Shown in pieces: positions 15,877 through 25,870 of a stretch of 64,000 nt of DNA (positions are counted from its first letter, which is position 1; each line of letters begins with the position of its first letter). The stretch is from positions 7,254,001-7,318,000 of the forward strand of contig NZ_JAUSZI010000002.1 of the NCBI RefSeq assembly GCF_030817415.1. The letters run 5' to 3'. Under the pieces are notes generated by a model. The model worked only from the letters and a program-made list of their open reading frames with translations. It was not told where the DNA came from and searched no databases. The position numbers were made by a program, and so were the translations under genes. This stretch comes from Streptomyces umbrinus. Lineage in GTDB: Bacteria > Actinomycetota > Actinomycetes > Streptomycetales > Streptomycetaceae.

Positions 15877-17191
15877 GTGAAGCTCTCGAAACTCTCTGCC
15901 CGAATGGCCGCCCCGATCGCCGCGCTCGTCGTCGCCGGGCTCACGGCCACCGCCTGCGCCCCCGAGTCCTCCGACAACTCCGGGGGCAAGGACGAGAAGA
16001 GCGGCACCCTGCGGGTGTGGCTCTTCCAGGAGGTCGACACCGCGCCGAAGGAGAAGGTGGTCGACGGTGTCGTCGCCGCCTTCGAGAAGGCCCACAAGGG
16101 CACGAAGGTCGACGTCCAGTACATCCCCGTCGAGACCCGCGCCGAGAAGATCAAGGCCGCCTTCAACGACCCCAAGAGCGCGCCCGACCTCATCGAGTAC
16201 GGGAACACCGACACGGCCGGTTACGTCAAGGACGGCGGACTCGCCGACGTCACCAAGGAGTTCACGGACTGGAGCGAGTCCAAGGACACCGACCCGACCG
16301 CCAAGCAGTCCGTCACGGTCGACGGCAAGGTCTACGGAGTCCCGTACTTCGTCGGCGTCCGCGCCCTCTACTACCGCACGGACGTGTTCGAGGAGCTGGA
16401 CCTCGAAGTACCCAAGACGCAGGCCGAGTTGATCAGCACCGCCAAGGCGATCCGGCAGGCGAAGCCGGAGCTGTACGGGGCTCGCGGTCGGCGGCGCCTA
16501 CACGTACGGCGCGATGCCGTTCATCTGGTCCAACGGCGGCGAGATAGCCGAGGGCAAGGGCGGCTCGTATGCCTCGACGATCGACAGCGCGGCGTCCCAG
16601 AAGGGCATCAAGGCGTACACCTCTCTGTTCGGTGACGACAACTGTCCGGCCGCCAAGTGCGCGGGCATGGGCGGCAACGACACTGTGACGGCCTTCGCCT
16701 CCGGGAAGGCGGGCATGGCGATCGGCGGCGACTTCAGTCACGCGGCGATCGAGGCCGGGAAGGTCAAGGGCAAGTACGCGGTCGTGCCGCTGCCCGGCGT
16801 GAAGTCCGGTGAGATCGCTCCCGCGTTCGCGGGCGGCAACAACCTCGGTGTACTGAACAGCACTTCGCACCGCACGCTCGCCGTCGACCTGATGGAGCAG
16901 CTCGCCTCGAAGAAGACGCAGGGCGAACTCTTCGACGGGATGGGCTTCCTGCCGACGTTCACGGACGTACGCCAGGACGTCGCGAAGCGCGAGCCGTTCG
17001 TCGGGCCCTTCGTGAAGACCCTCGGCGCGGGCGCCAAGTTCGTCCCGGCCTCGCCGGCCTGGTCCCAGATCGACGCGTCCCTCGTACTGCCGACGATGTT
17101 CCAGGAGGTCGTCAGCGGGCGTAAGAGCGTGGACGCGGCCTCGAAGGACGCGGCGAAGAAGATGAACGACGCGTTCAGCTCCGCGGGGTGA
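15877..17191 (+). pseudogene. Sugar ABC transporter substrate-binding lipoprotein, frameshifted
   Basis: Extracellular solute-binding protein family 1, about 437 residues if repaired. It starts at GTG 15877 behind GGAGGA. A signal peptide with lipobox-like ATAC (LTATAC) leads to a lipidated Cys near residue 27. The first frame reads correctly to about residue 200 (RQAKPELYG). A run of four Gs at 16477-16480 then shifts the frame. Reading resumes exactly one base later as LAVGGAYTYGAMPFIWSNGG and continues to the stop at 17191. One extra G explains the whole break. It is either a genuine inactivating mutation or a homopolymer sequencing error. The partners are the two permeases just downstream. 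The likely ligand is an aminosugar oligomer, by operon context. Confidence 0.85.
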
Positions 17192-18294
17192 GCCGGATGA
17201 CGAACCGTCCGCTGCCGGGCTCCGCCCCGCCGCCGGGCCCGTCCGCGGAACCGCCCTCGCGCGAGGGCGGGCCGGACAGGGCGCGGCCCGGGGCCACGGC
17301 CCTGCCCGCGGCCCGTCGGGGCGCGGGGTCCGGTCCGGCCAAGGGTGCGTCGCCCGCACCCGTCCGCACGGCGGCCCGCCCGGGCCGCCGTGGCGGCGGG
17401 GGCCGCAAGTCCCCGCTCGCGCGGGGCGGATGGACGCCCTGGCTCTACCTCGCCCCCGCGCTCGTCGTCATCGGCGGGCTGCTCGTCTACCCCGTCTACC
17501 AGCTCGGGCTGATCTCGTTCCTGGAGTACACGCAGGCACAGGTCAGCGGCGGGGAGCCGGCCACCTTCCAGGGCTTCGGCAACTACGCGACCCTCTTCGG
17601 GGACGCGCAGTTCTGGCAGGTCCTGTTGGCCACCGTGCTGTTCGCCGGCGCGTGTGTGGTGTCGACGCTGGGGGTGGGCTGTGCGCTCGCCGTCCTCCTG
17701 ACACGTGTCCGTGCCGTGCCGCGGCTCGCGCTGATGCTGGCCGCGCTCGGCGCCTGGGCGACCCCCGCGGTGACCGGGTCGACGGTGTGGCTGCTCCTCT
17801 TCGACCCCGACTTCGGTCCCGTCAACCGGATCCTCGGGCTCGGCGACCACTCCTGGACGTACGGCCGTTACAGCGCCTTCGCCCTCGTCCTGCTCGAAGT
17901 GGTCTGGTGCTCCTTCCCGTTCGTGATGGTCACGGTGTACGCCGGCATCCGCGCCGTACCGGCCGAGGTCCTGGAGGCCGCGTCCCTGGACGGCGCCTCC
18001 CAGTGGCGGATCTGGCGCTCGGTGCTCGCCCCGATGCTCCGGCCGATCCTCGTGGTCGTCACCATCCAGTCGGTCATCTGGGACTTCAAGGTCTTCACGC
18101 AGATCTACGTCATGACGGGCGGCGGCGGCATCGCCGGCCAGAACCTCGTACTGAACGTGTACGCCTACCAGAAGGCCTTCGCGTCCTCCCAGTACAGCCT
18201 CGGCTCAGCGATCGGAGTGGTGATGCTGCTGATTCTGCTCGCCGTCACGCTCGTATATCTGAGGCTGATCAGAAGGCAGGGGGAGGAGCTGTGA
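17188..18294 (+). CDS. Sugar ABC transporter permease (MalF type)
   Basis: Binding-protein-dependent permease of 368 residues. About 75 Pro/Ala/Arg-rich residues precede six membrane segments (about 83-355). The EAA loop is near residue 260 (EAASLDGASQWRIWRSVLAPM), where the ATPase docks. The GTG at 17188 overlaps the previous stop; an ATG at 17197 is also possible. No ATPase gene is in the operon, as is usual in Streptomyces, where the shared ATPase MsiK serves many sugar importers (family knowledge). It overlaps the next permease gene by 4 nt. Confidence 0.9.
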   Translation: MSRMTNRPLPGSAPPPGPSAEPPSREGGPDRARPGATALPAARRGAGSGPAKGASPAPVRTAARPGRRGGGGRKSPLARGGWTPWLYLAPALVVIGGLLVYPVYQLGLISFLEYTQAQVSGGEPATFQGFGNYATLFGDAQFWQVLLATVLFAGACVVSTLGVGCALAVLLTRVRAVPRLALMLAALGAWATPAVTGSTVWLLLFDPDFGPVNRILGLGDHSWTYGRYSAFALVLLEVVWCSFPFVMVTVYAGIRAVPAEVLEAASLDGASQWRIWRSVLAPMLRPILVVVTIQSVIWDFKVFTQIYVMTGGGGIAGQNLVLNVYAYQKAFASSQYSLGSAIGVVMLLILLAVTLVYLRLIRRQGEEL

Positions 18295-19175
18295 GTTCCG
18301 CAAGTCCCGTGAAAACCCAAGGCTTTGTACGTGATTTCGCACGCCGTTCCGTACAGCGGCCGTGGCGGCTGGCCGCCGAGGCATCCGCACTGCTGATCGC
18401 GGCGGTCGTGGCATTCCCCCTCTACTGGATGGCACTCAGCGCCTTCAAGCCCGCCGGGGAGATCGAGTCGACCGAGCCGCGGCCCTGGACGCTGGACCCG
18501 ACACTCGATTCCTTCCGACGCGTCTTCGGGCAGCAGGAATTCGGCCGGTACTTCCTCAACAGCCTCATCGTGGCGGTCACCGTGGTCGCCGTCTCGGCGC
18601 TCATCGCGTTTCTCGCGGCGACGGCCGTGACCCGATTCCGCTTCCGATTCCGCACCACCCTGCTCATCATGTTCCTGATCGCGCAGATGGTGCCCGTCGA
18701 GGCCCTGACGATCCCCCTCTTCTTCCAGATGCGGGACTTCGGGCAGCTCAACACGCTGGGCGCGCTGATCCTGCCGCACATCGCCTTCTCGCTGCCCTTC
18801 GCGATCTGGATGCTGCGCGGCTTCGTGAAGGCCGTCCCGGAGGCGCTGGAGGAGGCCGCCTACATCGACGGGGCGAGCCGGACGCGGTTCCTGTGGCAGA
18901 TCCTTTTCCCGCTGGTCTTTCCCGGGCTCGTCGCCACCAGCGTGTTCTCGTTCATCTCCGCGTGGAACGACTTCCTCTTCGCCAAGTCCTTCATCATCAG
19001 CGACACTTCGCAGTCCACACTGCCGATGGCCCTCCTTGTCTTCTACAAGCCCGACGACCCCGACTGGGGCGGTGTGATGGCCGCGTCCACGGTGATGACC
19101 ATTCCGGTACTGATCTTCTTCGTACTCGTACAGCGGCGGCTGGTCTCCGGACTGGGCGGCGCGGTGAAGGACTGA
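18291..19175 (+). CDS. Sugar ABC transporter permease (MalG type)
   Basis: Carbohydrate ABC permease of 294 residues with six membrane segments. It has the EAA motif EEAAYIDGASRTRFLWQIL near residue 190. It forms the second half of the membrane channel with the MalF-type protein. The GTG at 18291 overlaps the preceding stop (GTGA), and the hexosaminidase gene begins 3 nt after its stop. The gene set binding protein, two permeases and glycosidase points to import of an oligosaccharide that is then cleaved inside the cell. Confidence 0.9.
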   Translation: MSSASPVKTQGFVRDFARRSVQRPWRLAAEASALLIAAVVAFPLYWMALSAFKPAGEIESTEPRPWTLDPTLDSFRRVFGQQEFGRYFLNSLIVAVTVVAVSALIAFLAATAVTRFRFRFRTTLLIMFLIAQMVPVEALTIPLFFQMRDFGQLNTLGALILPHIAFSLPFAIWMLRGFVKAVPEALEEAAYIDGASRTRFLWQILFPLVFPGLVATSVFSFISAWNDFLFAKSFIISDTSQSTLPMALLVFYKPDDPDWGGVMAASTVMTIPVLIFFVLVQRRLVSGLGGAVKD

Positions 19176-19178
19176 GAC

Positions 19179-20834
19179 ATGACCACCTCGGAACTGATTC
19201 CCGGGCCGCTCTCCATGTCGGCATCGGGCGACGGCGTTTTCCCGCTCGACGAGGAGACGACCCTCACGGCGGGGCCGGAGACCGACGCCACGGCACGCTG
19301 GCTGCGCGCGGTGCTCGTCGCCGCCACCGGGCTTCCCCTGCGCGAAGGCGAACCCGGGCCGCCCGGGCAAGCGGCGGAGAACTCCGTCGAACTGCTCCTC
19401 GACCCGCAACTGCCGCCCGAGGGCTACCGGATCACGGTCCGCGACCGGCGGGCCCTCGTCACCGGCGGCGGCCCGGCCGGGGTGTTCTGGGGCGCCCAGA
19501 CGCTGCGGCAGCTGCTGGGCCCCGACGCCTTCCGGCGCGCCCCTCTGAGGCGCACCGGCTGGGCATTGCCGGAGACCGAGATCCAGGACGCCCCGCGATT
19601 CGCCTGGCGCGGCCTCATGCTCGACGTCTCACGGCACTTCATGCCCAAGGACGGTGTCCTGCGCTATCTCGACCTGATGGCGGCTCACAAGCTCAACGTC
19701 TTCCACTTCCACCTCACGGACGACCAGGGCTGGCGTATCGAGATCAAGCGGTACCCGAAGCTCACGGAGACCGGATCGTGGCGGGCGCGCACCAAATTCG
19801 GCCATCGCGCCTCGCCCCTCTGGGAGGACAAGCCGCACGGCGGCTTCTACACCCAGGATGACATCCGCGAGATCGTCGCGTACGCCACCGAGCGGCATAT
19901 CGCCGTCGTCCCCGAGATCGACATCCCGGGGCACTCGCAGGCCGCCATCGCCGCATATCCGGAACTCGGCAACACCGACGTCATCGACACGACCTCCCTC
20001 TCCGTCTGGGACACCTGGGGCGTCTCGAAAAACGTACTCGCCCCCGCTGACAACGTCCTTCGCTTCTACGAGGGCGTCTTCGAGGAGGTCCTCGACCTGT
20101 TCCCCGCGGACGCCGTCGGCTTCTCGGAGTTCGTCCACATCGGCGGTGACGAGTGCGCCAAGGACCAGTGGGAGGCGTCGCCGACCGCGAAGGCGCGGAT
20201 CGTGGACCTCGGTCTCGCGGACGTGGACGAACTCCAGTCGTGGTTCATCCGGCACTTCGACAACTGGCTGGCCGCGCGAGGGCGTCGGCTGATCGGCTGG
20301 GACGAGATCCTGGAGGGCGGCCTCGCCCCCGGCGCCGCAGTGTCCTCGTGGCGCGGCTACCGGGGCGGCATCACGGCCGCGCGGGCGGGCCACGACGTCG
20401 TCATGTGCCCGGAGCAGCAGGTCTACTTGGACCACCGTCAGCACGGCGGCCCCGACGAGCCCGTGCCGATCGGCTTCGTACGCACCCTTGAGGACGTCTA
20501 CCGCTTCGAGCCCGTTCCACCGGAGTTGACCTCCGATCAGGCGCGGCACGTCCTGGGCACCCAGGCCAACCTGTGGACCGAGGTCATGGAGGACCGCACA
20601 CGCGTCGACTACCAGGCGTTCCCCCGGCTCGCGGCCTTCGCCGAGGTCGCCTGGAGCGCACTGCCCGACCCCGCGGAGCGCGACTTCGCCGACTTCGAGC
20701 GGCGGATGACCGCCCACTACGGGCGACTTGACGCCCTCGGAGTCTCCTACCGGCCCCCCGCCGGGCCGTTGCCGTGGCAGCAGCGTCCCGGAGTGCTCGG
20801 ACGCCCGATCGAGGGAGCGCCCCCGAACGTGTGA
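19179..20834 (+). CDS. Beta-N-acetylhexosaminidase, GH20
   Basis: GH20 enzyme of 551 residues. An N-terminal GH20b domain (about 10-145) precedes the TIM barrel (about 150-500). The catalytic Asp-Glu pair is at 324-325 in HIGGDECAKDQW. HFHLTDDQGWR near residue 175 and WDEILEGG near residue 375 complete the active site. It removes terminal beta-linked GlcNAc or GalNAc. No signal peptide is evident, so a cytoplasmic role on imported chito-oligosaccharides is likely (inference). It is the last gene of the DasR-like controlled operon and starts 3 nt after the permease stop. Confidence 0.92.
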   Translation: MTTSELIPGPLSMSASGDGVFPLDEETTLTAGPETDATARWLRAVLVAATGLPLREGEPGPPGQAAENSVELLLDPQLPPEGYRITVRDRRALVTGGGPAGVFWGAQTLRQLLGPDAFRRAPLRRTGWALPETEIQDAPRFAWRGLMLDVSRHFMPKDGVLRYLDLMAAHKLNVFHFHLTDDQGWRIEIKRYPKLTETGSWRARTKFGHRASPLWEDKPHGGFYTQDDIREIVAYATERHIAVVPEIDIPGHSQAAIAAYPELGNTDVIDTTSLSVWDTWGVSKNVLAPADNVLRFYEGVFEEVLDLFPADAVGFSEFVHIGGDECAKDQWEASPTAKARIVDLGLADVDELQSWFIRHFDNWLAARGRRLIGWDEILEGGLAPGAAVSSWRGYRGGITAARAGHDVVMCPEQQVYLDHRQHGGPDEPVPIGFVRTLEDVYRFEPVPPELTSDQARHVLGTQANLWTEVMEDRTRVDYQAFPRLAAFAEVAWSALPDPAERDFADFERRMTAHYGRLDALGVSYRPPAGPLPWQQRPGVLGRPIEGAPPNV

Positions 20835-21111
20835 GGTGCCTCCCAGGGGGTGTCGTCCGAAGCGGTTGCCCTGGGACGGTGGCCCCCAAGGAGAAAGGCC
20901 CCCAAGAGGCGCCGAAGGCTGCCAATTCGCGCTGACGGGCGATGTGGTGCGAAAACGGACGATCCGCTGGTGGCGGTAGGAATGCCTCCTAGCGGACCCC
21001 CGCGTCGAGGGGCGGGGAAGATGTGCCAGAGTTGCCACGTCCGCCCTGTCAGCACGTACCGTACGGCAACACAGGTGGGACCAGGTGGGGCAGCGGGAAG
21101 GGGCAGCCGGT

Positions 21112-22005
21112 TTGACCACGCACGCACCGCAGGCGGCGCAGGCCGTGACGCTGCCCGCCTCGCTGGACGAGGCCGTGGCGGCTCTCGCAGCCATGCCCGC
21201 GGCCGTTCCCGTGGCCGGCGGCACCGACCTCATGGCCTCCGTCAACTCCGGGCAACTGCGGCCCGCCGCGCTCGTCGGCCTCGGCCGGATCAGCGAGATC
21301 CGCGGCTGGCAGTACCAGGACGGCCACGCGCTCCTCGGCGCGGGCCTCACCCACGCCCGCATGGGACGCCCCGACTTCGCCGCCCTCATCCCCGCCCTCG
21401 CGGCCGCCGCGAGAGCCGCTGGACCGCCGCAGATCCGCAACGCGGGCACCCTCGGCGGCAACATCGCCTCGGCGTCCCCCACGGGGGACGCGCTTCCCGT
21501 GCTCGCCGCACTGGAGGCGACGCTCATCATCGCGGGCCCCGGCGGCGCCCGCCGTGAGATCCCCGTCTCCCACCTGCTCGCGGGCATGGAGATGCTCCGC
21601 GGCGGCGAACTCATCGGGTACGTGCGCGTGCCGCTGCTGCACGCCCCGCAGGTCTTCCTGAAGGCGACCGGACGGACCGGGCCCGGGCGCGCCATCGCGT
21701 CCGTCGCGCTCGTCCTCGACCCCGCCAGGCGCGGAGTGCGGTGTGCCGTGGGTGCCATAGCGCCGATGCCGCTGCGGCCCCTGGACGCCGAGCAGTGGGT
21801 CGCCTCGCTGATCGACTGGGACAACAACCGCGCGATCGTGCCCGAGGCGCTGAACGCCTTCGGGGAGTACGTCGCCGCGGCCTGCATCCCGGACCCCGCA
21901 CCCGCCGAGGACGGCTCCGCCCAGCAACTGCCACCCGCCGTACTGCACCTGCGGCGCACCGTCGCCGCGCTGGCCCGACGAGCACTGGGGAGGGCACTTT
22001 CGTGA
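21112..22005 (+). CDS. Molybdenum hydroxylase FAD-binding subunit
   Basis: Protein of 297 residues of the CoxM/XdhB type. FAD contacts are PVAGGTDLMASV near residue 35 and RNAGTLGGNIASASPTGD near residue 110. It passes electrons between the Fe-S subunit and the acceptor. The TTG at 21112 is preferred because GGGAAGGGG (21095-21103) precedes it by 8 nt; a GTG at 21085 is the alternative. It is the first of four genes, each overlapping the next by 4 nt. The 278-bp gap upstream (20835-21111) shows no gene. Confidence 0.87.
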   Translation: MTTHAPQAAQAVTLPASLDEAVAALAAMPAAVPVAGGTDLMASVNSGQLRPAALVGLGRISEIRGWQYQDGHALLGAGLTHARMGRPDFAALIPALAAAARAAGPPQIRNAGTLGGNIASASPTGDALPVLAALEATLIIAGPGGARREIPVSHLLAGMEMLRGGELIGYVRVPLLHAPQVFLKATGRTGPGRAIASVALVLDPARRGVRCAVGAIAPMPLRPLDAEQWVASLIDWDNNRAIVPEALNAFGEYVAAACIPDPAPAEDGSAQQLPPAVLHLRRTVAALARRALGRALS

Positions 22006-23564
22006 CCGACGACCAGCACGGAGAGAGCGGCCCCCAGTCGGGCAGCCGCTGGGATCCGCTGCCCCAGGGCGACTACGACGACGGCGCCACCGCCTTCGTC
22101 AAGCTCCCCGAAGGGGGCATCGACGCCCTCCTGGCGGACTCGCCGCTCGCCGCGCCCGGCCACGGCTACGTACCGCCGCCGATAACGCCCTCGCCCGGCA
22201 CGGAAGACGGGAGCGACCCGGCCGCGCCCGGCTCCTGGGCCCCGCAGCCCGAGGGCGGGCAGCCGCAGGCCGTGCAGTGGCCCGACCCCAACGCCCTGCC
22301 CGAGGAGCACCGGCAGCCCGCCCAGGACGCTTTCGCGTACAACCCGGGGGCAACCGGCCAGTGGACCTTCGACGAGCCCTCACAGGGCGGCCAGAGCGGT
22401 CACGGGGACCAGGGCGCGCCCGGCCAGGACGTGACCGGACAGTGGTCCATTCCCGTCGCCGACGGTGATCTGCCCGACGAGTCCGGCGAGTTCACGACCT
22501 CGGCCCTGGTCGAGCAGTGGGGCGGGACCCCTCCGGCCACCCTGCCTGGCGGAGCGGCGGCGCCCTGGGCCAACGAGCCCTGGGCCCAGCAGCCGGGTCC
22601 CGAACAGCAGTCGCCCGCCGAGGAGGCCGCGGCGGCCCACGCCGAACACGGCCCCGTCGGGCCCAGCGCCGCGGAGATCGAAGCGGCCGAGATCATCGAC
22701 GTCTCCGGAGAGCACGCCGACGAGATCGCGGTCTCCGTGGACCGCGAAGAATCGATGCGCGAAGGCACGATGCGCGAGGAGCCGGGTGAGGCACCGGCCG
22801 GTCACGGCCCCCCGGAACGGGCCGACGAGCGTGAAGCGCACTCTCCGGAGGAGCGCACCGAGTCACCGGCCGACGCCGCCGAGGAGCCCGCGGCCGACGA
22901 CTCACCGGGTACGCCCGCGCACAACGACCACCCCCTGGCCTCGTACGTCCTGCGGGTGAACGGCGTCGAACGGCCCGTGACGGACGCCTGGATCGGCGAA
23001 TCGCTGCTCTACGTACTGCGCGAGCGGCTCGGTCTCGCGGGCGCCAAGGACGGCTGCTCGCAGGGCGAGTGCGGGGCCTGCAACGTGCAGGTGGACGGCC
23101 GGCTCGTGGCGTCCTGCCTGGTGCCCGCCGTGACCGCCGCAGGCAGCGAGGTCCGCACCGTCGAGGGGCTCGCCGCCGACGGGCAGCCCTCCGACGTCCA
23201 GCGGGCGCTCGCCAAGTGCGGTGCCGTGCAGTGCGGATTCTGCGTCCCGGGCATGGCGATGACCGTGCACGACCTCCTGGAGGGCAACCCGGCGCCGACC
23301 GAGCTGGAGACGCGCCAGGCCCTGTGCGGCAACCTGTGCCGCTGCTCCGGCTACCGGGGCGTCCTGAACGCCGTGCGCGAGGTCGTCGCCGAGCGCGAGG
23401 CCCACGCGTCCGCGGACAGCGCGGACGCCGCGGACTCTGTGTCCTCTGCGGATGCCCGTATCCCGCACCAGGCGGGCCCCGGCGCCGGCGGCGTCAACCC
23501 GTCCGCGTTCGAGTCCCCACAGCCGCATGAGCGGCCCTACGGCCAGGACGGAGGCCAGGCGTGA
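22002..23564 (+). CDS. Molybdenum hydroxylase 2Fe-2S subunit with long disordered N-terminus
   Basis: Protein of 520 residues. Residues about 1-305 are an acidic, Pro/Gly/Gln/Glu-rich extension with no fold I recognise. The ferredoxin-type domain begins near residue 306, with cysteines in DGCSQGECGACNVQ. The helical second cluster domain follows, with QCGFCVPGM and CGNLCRCSGYRG. A low-complexity tail of about 60 residues ends the protein. Typical subunits are 150-200 residues, so this one is about three times the usual size. The GTG overlaps the upstream stop, and its own stop overlaps the next GTG. The enzyme is of the xanthine/aldehyde/CO dehydrogenase family; the substrate is unknown. Confidence 0.85.
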   Translation: MTDDQHGESGPQSGSRWDPLPQGDYDDGATAFVKLPEGGIDALLADSPLAAPGHGYVPPPITPSPGTEDGSDPAAPGSWAPQPEGGQPQAVQWPDPNALPEEHRQPAQDAFAYNPGATGQWTFDEPSQGGQSGHGDQGAPGQDVTGQWSIPVADGDLPDESGEFTTSALVEQWGGTPPATLPGGAAAPWANEPWAQQPGPEQQSPAEEAAAAHAEHGPVGPSAAEIEAAEIIDVSGEHADEIAVSVDREESMREGTMREEPGEAPAGHGPPERADEREAHSPEERTESPADAAEEPAADDSPGTPAHNDHPLASYVLRVNGVERPVTDAWIGESLLYVLRERLGLAGAKDGCSQGECGACNVQVDGRLVASCLVPAVTAAGSEVRTVEGLAADGQPSDVQRALAKCGAVQCGFCVPGMAMTVHDLLEGNPAPTELETRQALCGNLCRCSGYRGVLNAVREVVAEREAHASADSADAADSVSSADARIPHQAGPGAGGVNPSAFESPQPHERPYGQDGGQA

Positions 23565-25870
23565 GCAACGACACCGCCACCGCGACCGCCGCGGAGCCCG
23601 GCACCGCCCCGGAGCCGCTGCCCCACGGCCTCGGCGTGTCCCTGCCGACCGCGGAAGCACGCGCCAAGACGGAGGGCACCTTCCCGTACGCGGCCGACCT
23701 GTGGGCCGAGGGCCTCCTGTGGGCCGCCGTCCTCAGATCGCCGCACCCGCACGCGCGCATCCTGTCCATCGACACCACCCACGCGCGCGAGATGCCCGGC
23801 GTACGGGCCGTCATCACCCACGAGGACGTGCCCGGCACCGCGCTGCACGGCCGCGGCAGAGCCGACCGTCCGGTGTTCGCCTCCGAGGTCGTACGCCACC
23901 ACGGGGAGCCCATCGCGGCCGTCGCCGCCGACCACCCCGACACCGCCCGCATGGCCGCGGCCGCCGTCATCGTCGAGTACGAGGCACTCGACCCGGTGAC
24001 AGACCCGGAGCAGGCCTTCGAGGCCGAACCCCTGCACCCCGACGGCAACCTGATCCGCCACATCCCGCTGCGCCACGGCGACCCGGACGCGGCCGGCGAG
24101 ATCGTCGTCGAGGGCCTCTACCGCATCGGCCGCCAGGACCCGGCCCCGATCGGCGCGGAGGCCGGCCTCGCCGTGCCCCGCCCCGACGGCGGGGTCGAGC
24201 TCTACGTGGCGTCCACCGACCCGCACGCCGACCGCGACACGGCCGCCGCCTGCTACGGCCTGGAACCGGAGCGCGTGAAGGTCGTCGTCACCGGAGTGCC
24301 CGGTGCCACCGCCGACCGCGAGGACCAGAGCTTCCAGCTCGCCCTCGGACTGCTCGCCATGAAGACCGGATGTCCGGTCAAACTCACCGCGACGCGCGAA
24401 GAGTCCTTCCTGGGCCACGCCCACCGGCACCCGACGCTCCTGCGCTACCGGCACCACGCCGACGCCGAGGGCAAGCTGGTCAAGGTCGAGGCGCAGATCC
24501 TGCTCGACGCGGGCGCGTACGCCGACACGTCGTCCGAGGCCCTCGCCGCCGCCGTCTCCTTCGCCTGCGGCCCGTACGTCGTGCCGAACGCCTTCATCGA
24601 GGGCTGGGCCGTCCGCACCAACAACCCGCCCTCCGGGCACGTACGCGGCGAGGGCGCCATGCAGGTGTGCGCCGCCTACGAGGCCCAGATGGACAAGCTG
24701 GCGAAGAAGCTGGGCGTCGACCCGGCCGAACTGCGCCTGAGCAACGCCATGGCCACGGGGGACGTGCTCCCCACCGGCCAGACCGTGACGTGTCCCGCCC
24801 CGGTGGCCGAACTGCTGCAGGCCGTGCAGGACTTCCCGCTGCCCGCCCTCCCGAAGGACACGCCCGAGGACGAGTGGCTGCTGCCCGGCGGACCCGAGGG
24901 CGCCGGCGAACCCGGTGCCGTACGGCGTGGCGTCGGCTACGCCCTGGGCATGGTCCACATGCTCGGCGCCGAGGGCGCGGACGAGGTCTCGACCGCCACC
25001 GTGAAGGTCCACGACGGCATCGCCACCGTGCTCTGCGCGGCCGTGGAGACCGGCCAGGGCTTCACCACGCTGGCCCGGCAGATCGTCCAGGAGACGCTCG
25101 GCATCGAAGAGGTGCACGTCGCCTCCGTGGACACCGATCAGCCCCCCGCGGGGCCCAGCTGCCGCGGCCGCCACACCTGGGTGTCCGGCGGCGCGGTCGA
25201 ACGGGCCGCCAAGATGGTCCGTACGCAGCTTCTGCAGCCCCTGGCCCACAAGTTCGGTATGTCCACCGAGCTCCTCCAGATCACCGACGGCAAGATCACC
25301 TCGTACGACGGTGTGCTGTCGACGACCGTCACGGAGGCGATGGACGGCAAGGAGCTGTGGGCCACCGCGCAGTGCCGCCCGCACCCCACCGAACCGCTCG
25401 ACGGCACCGGCCAGGGCGACGCCTTCGTGGGGCTCGCCTTCTGCGCGGTCCGCGCGGTCGTCGACGTCGACATCGAGCTGGGTTCGGTACGGGTCGTGGA
25501 GATGGCGCTCGCCCAGGACGTCGGGCGGGTGCTGAACCCCGCGCAGCTCGCCTCCCGGATCGAGGCCGGTGTCACCCAGGGCATCGGTGTCGCCCTCACG
25601 GAGAACCTGCGCACCGCGCGCGGGCTGGTGCGCCACCCCGACCTCACGGGGTACTCGCTGCCGACCGCCCTCGACACCCCCGACATCCGCATCGTCAAGC
25701 TCGTCGAGGAGCGTGACGTGGTCGCGCCGTTCGGCGCGAAGGCCGTCAGCGCGGTGCCGGTGGTCACCTCCCCGGCCGCGGTCGCTTCCGCGGTACGGGC
25801 GGCCACGGGGCGCCCGGTGAACCGGCTGCCGATAAGGCCGCAGGCGGCCGTGGTGACGGCGACGCAGTGA
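23561..25870 (+). CDS. Molybdenum hydroxylase large (Moco-binding) subunit
   Basis: Protein of 769 residues of the xanthine dehydrogenase/aldehyde oxidase large-subunit family. The N-terminal a/b hammerhead domain is at about 30-140. The molybdopterin-binding domain contains DREDQSFQ, VRGEGAMQVCAAYE, GPSCRGRHTWVSGG and QGDAFVGLAF. It hydroxylates a heteroaromatic or aldehyde substrate with water at the Mo centre. The GTG overlaps the Fe-S gene stop. No MobA/XdhC-type maturation gene is nearby. Substrate cannot be assigned from sequence, so 'xanthine dehydrogenase' would be a guess. Confidence 0.87.
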   Translation: MSNDTATATAAEPGTAPEPLPHGLGVSLPTAEARAKTEGTFPYAADLWAEGLLWAAVLRSPHPHARILSIDTTHAREMPGVRAVITHEDVPGTALHGRGRADRPVFASEVVRHHGEPIAAVAADHPDTARMAAAAVIVEYEALDPVTDPEQAFEAEPLHPDGNLIRHIPLRHGDPDAAGEIVVEGLYRIGRQDPAPIGAEAGLAVPRPDGGVELYVASTDPHADRDTAAACYGLEPERVKVVVTGVPGATADREDQSFQLALGLLAMKTGCPVKLTATREESFLGHAHRHPTLLRYRHHADAEGKLVKVEAQILLDAGAYADTSSEALAAAVSFACGPYVVPNAFIEGWAVRTNNPPSGHVRGEGAMQVCAAYEAQMDKLAKKLGVDPAELRLSNAMATGDVLPTGQTVTCPAPVAELLQAVQDFPLPALPKDTPEDEWLLPGGPEGAGEPGAVRRGVGYALGMVHMLGAEGADEVSTATVKVHDGIATVLCAAVETGQGFTTLARQIVQETLGIEEVHVASVDTDQPPAGPSCRGRHTWVSGGAVERAAKMVRTQLLQPLAHKFGMSTELLQITDGKITSYDGVLSTTVTEAMDGKELWATAQCRPHPTEPLDGTGQGDAFVGLAFCAVRAVVDVDIELGSVRVVEMALAQDVGRVLNPAQLASRIEAGVTQGIGVALTENLRTARGLVRHPDLTGYSLPTALDTPDIRIVKLVEERDVVAPFGAKAVSAVPVVTSPAAVASAVRAATGRPVNRLPIRPQAAVVTATQ

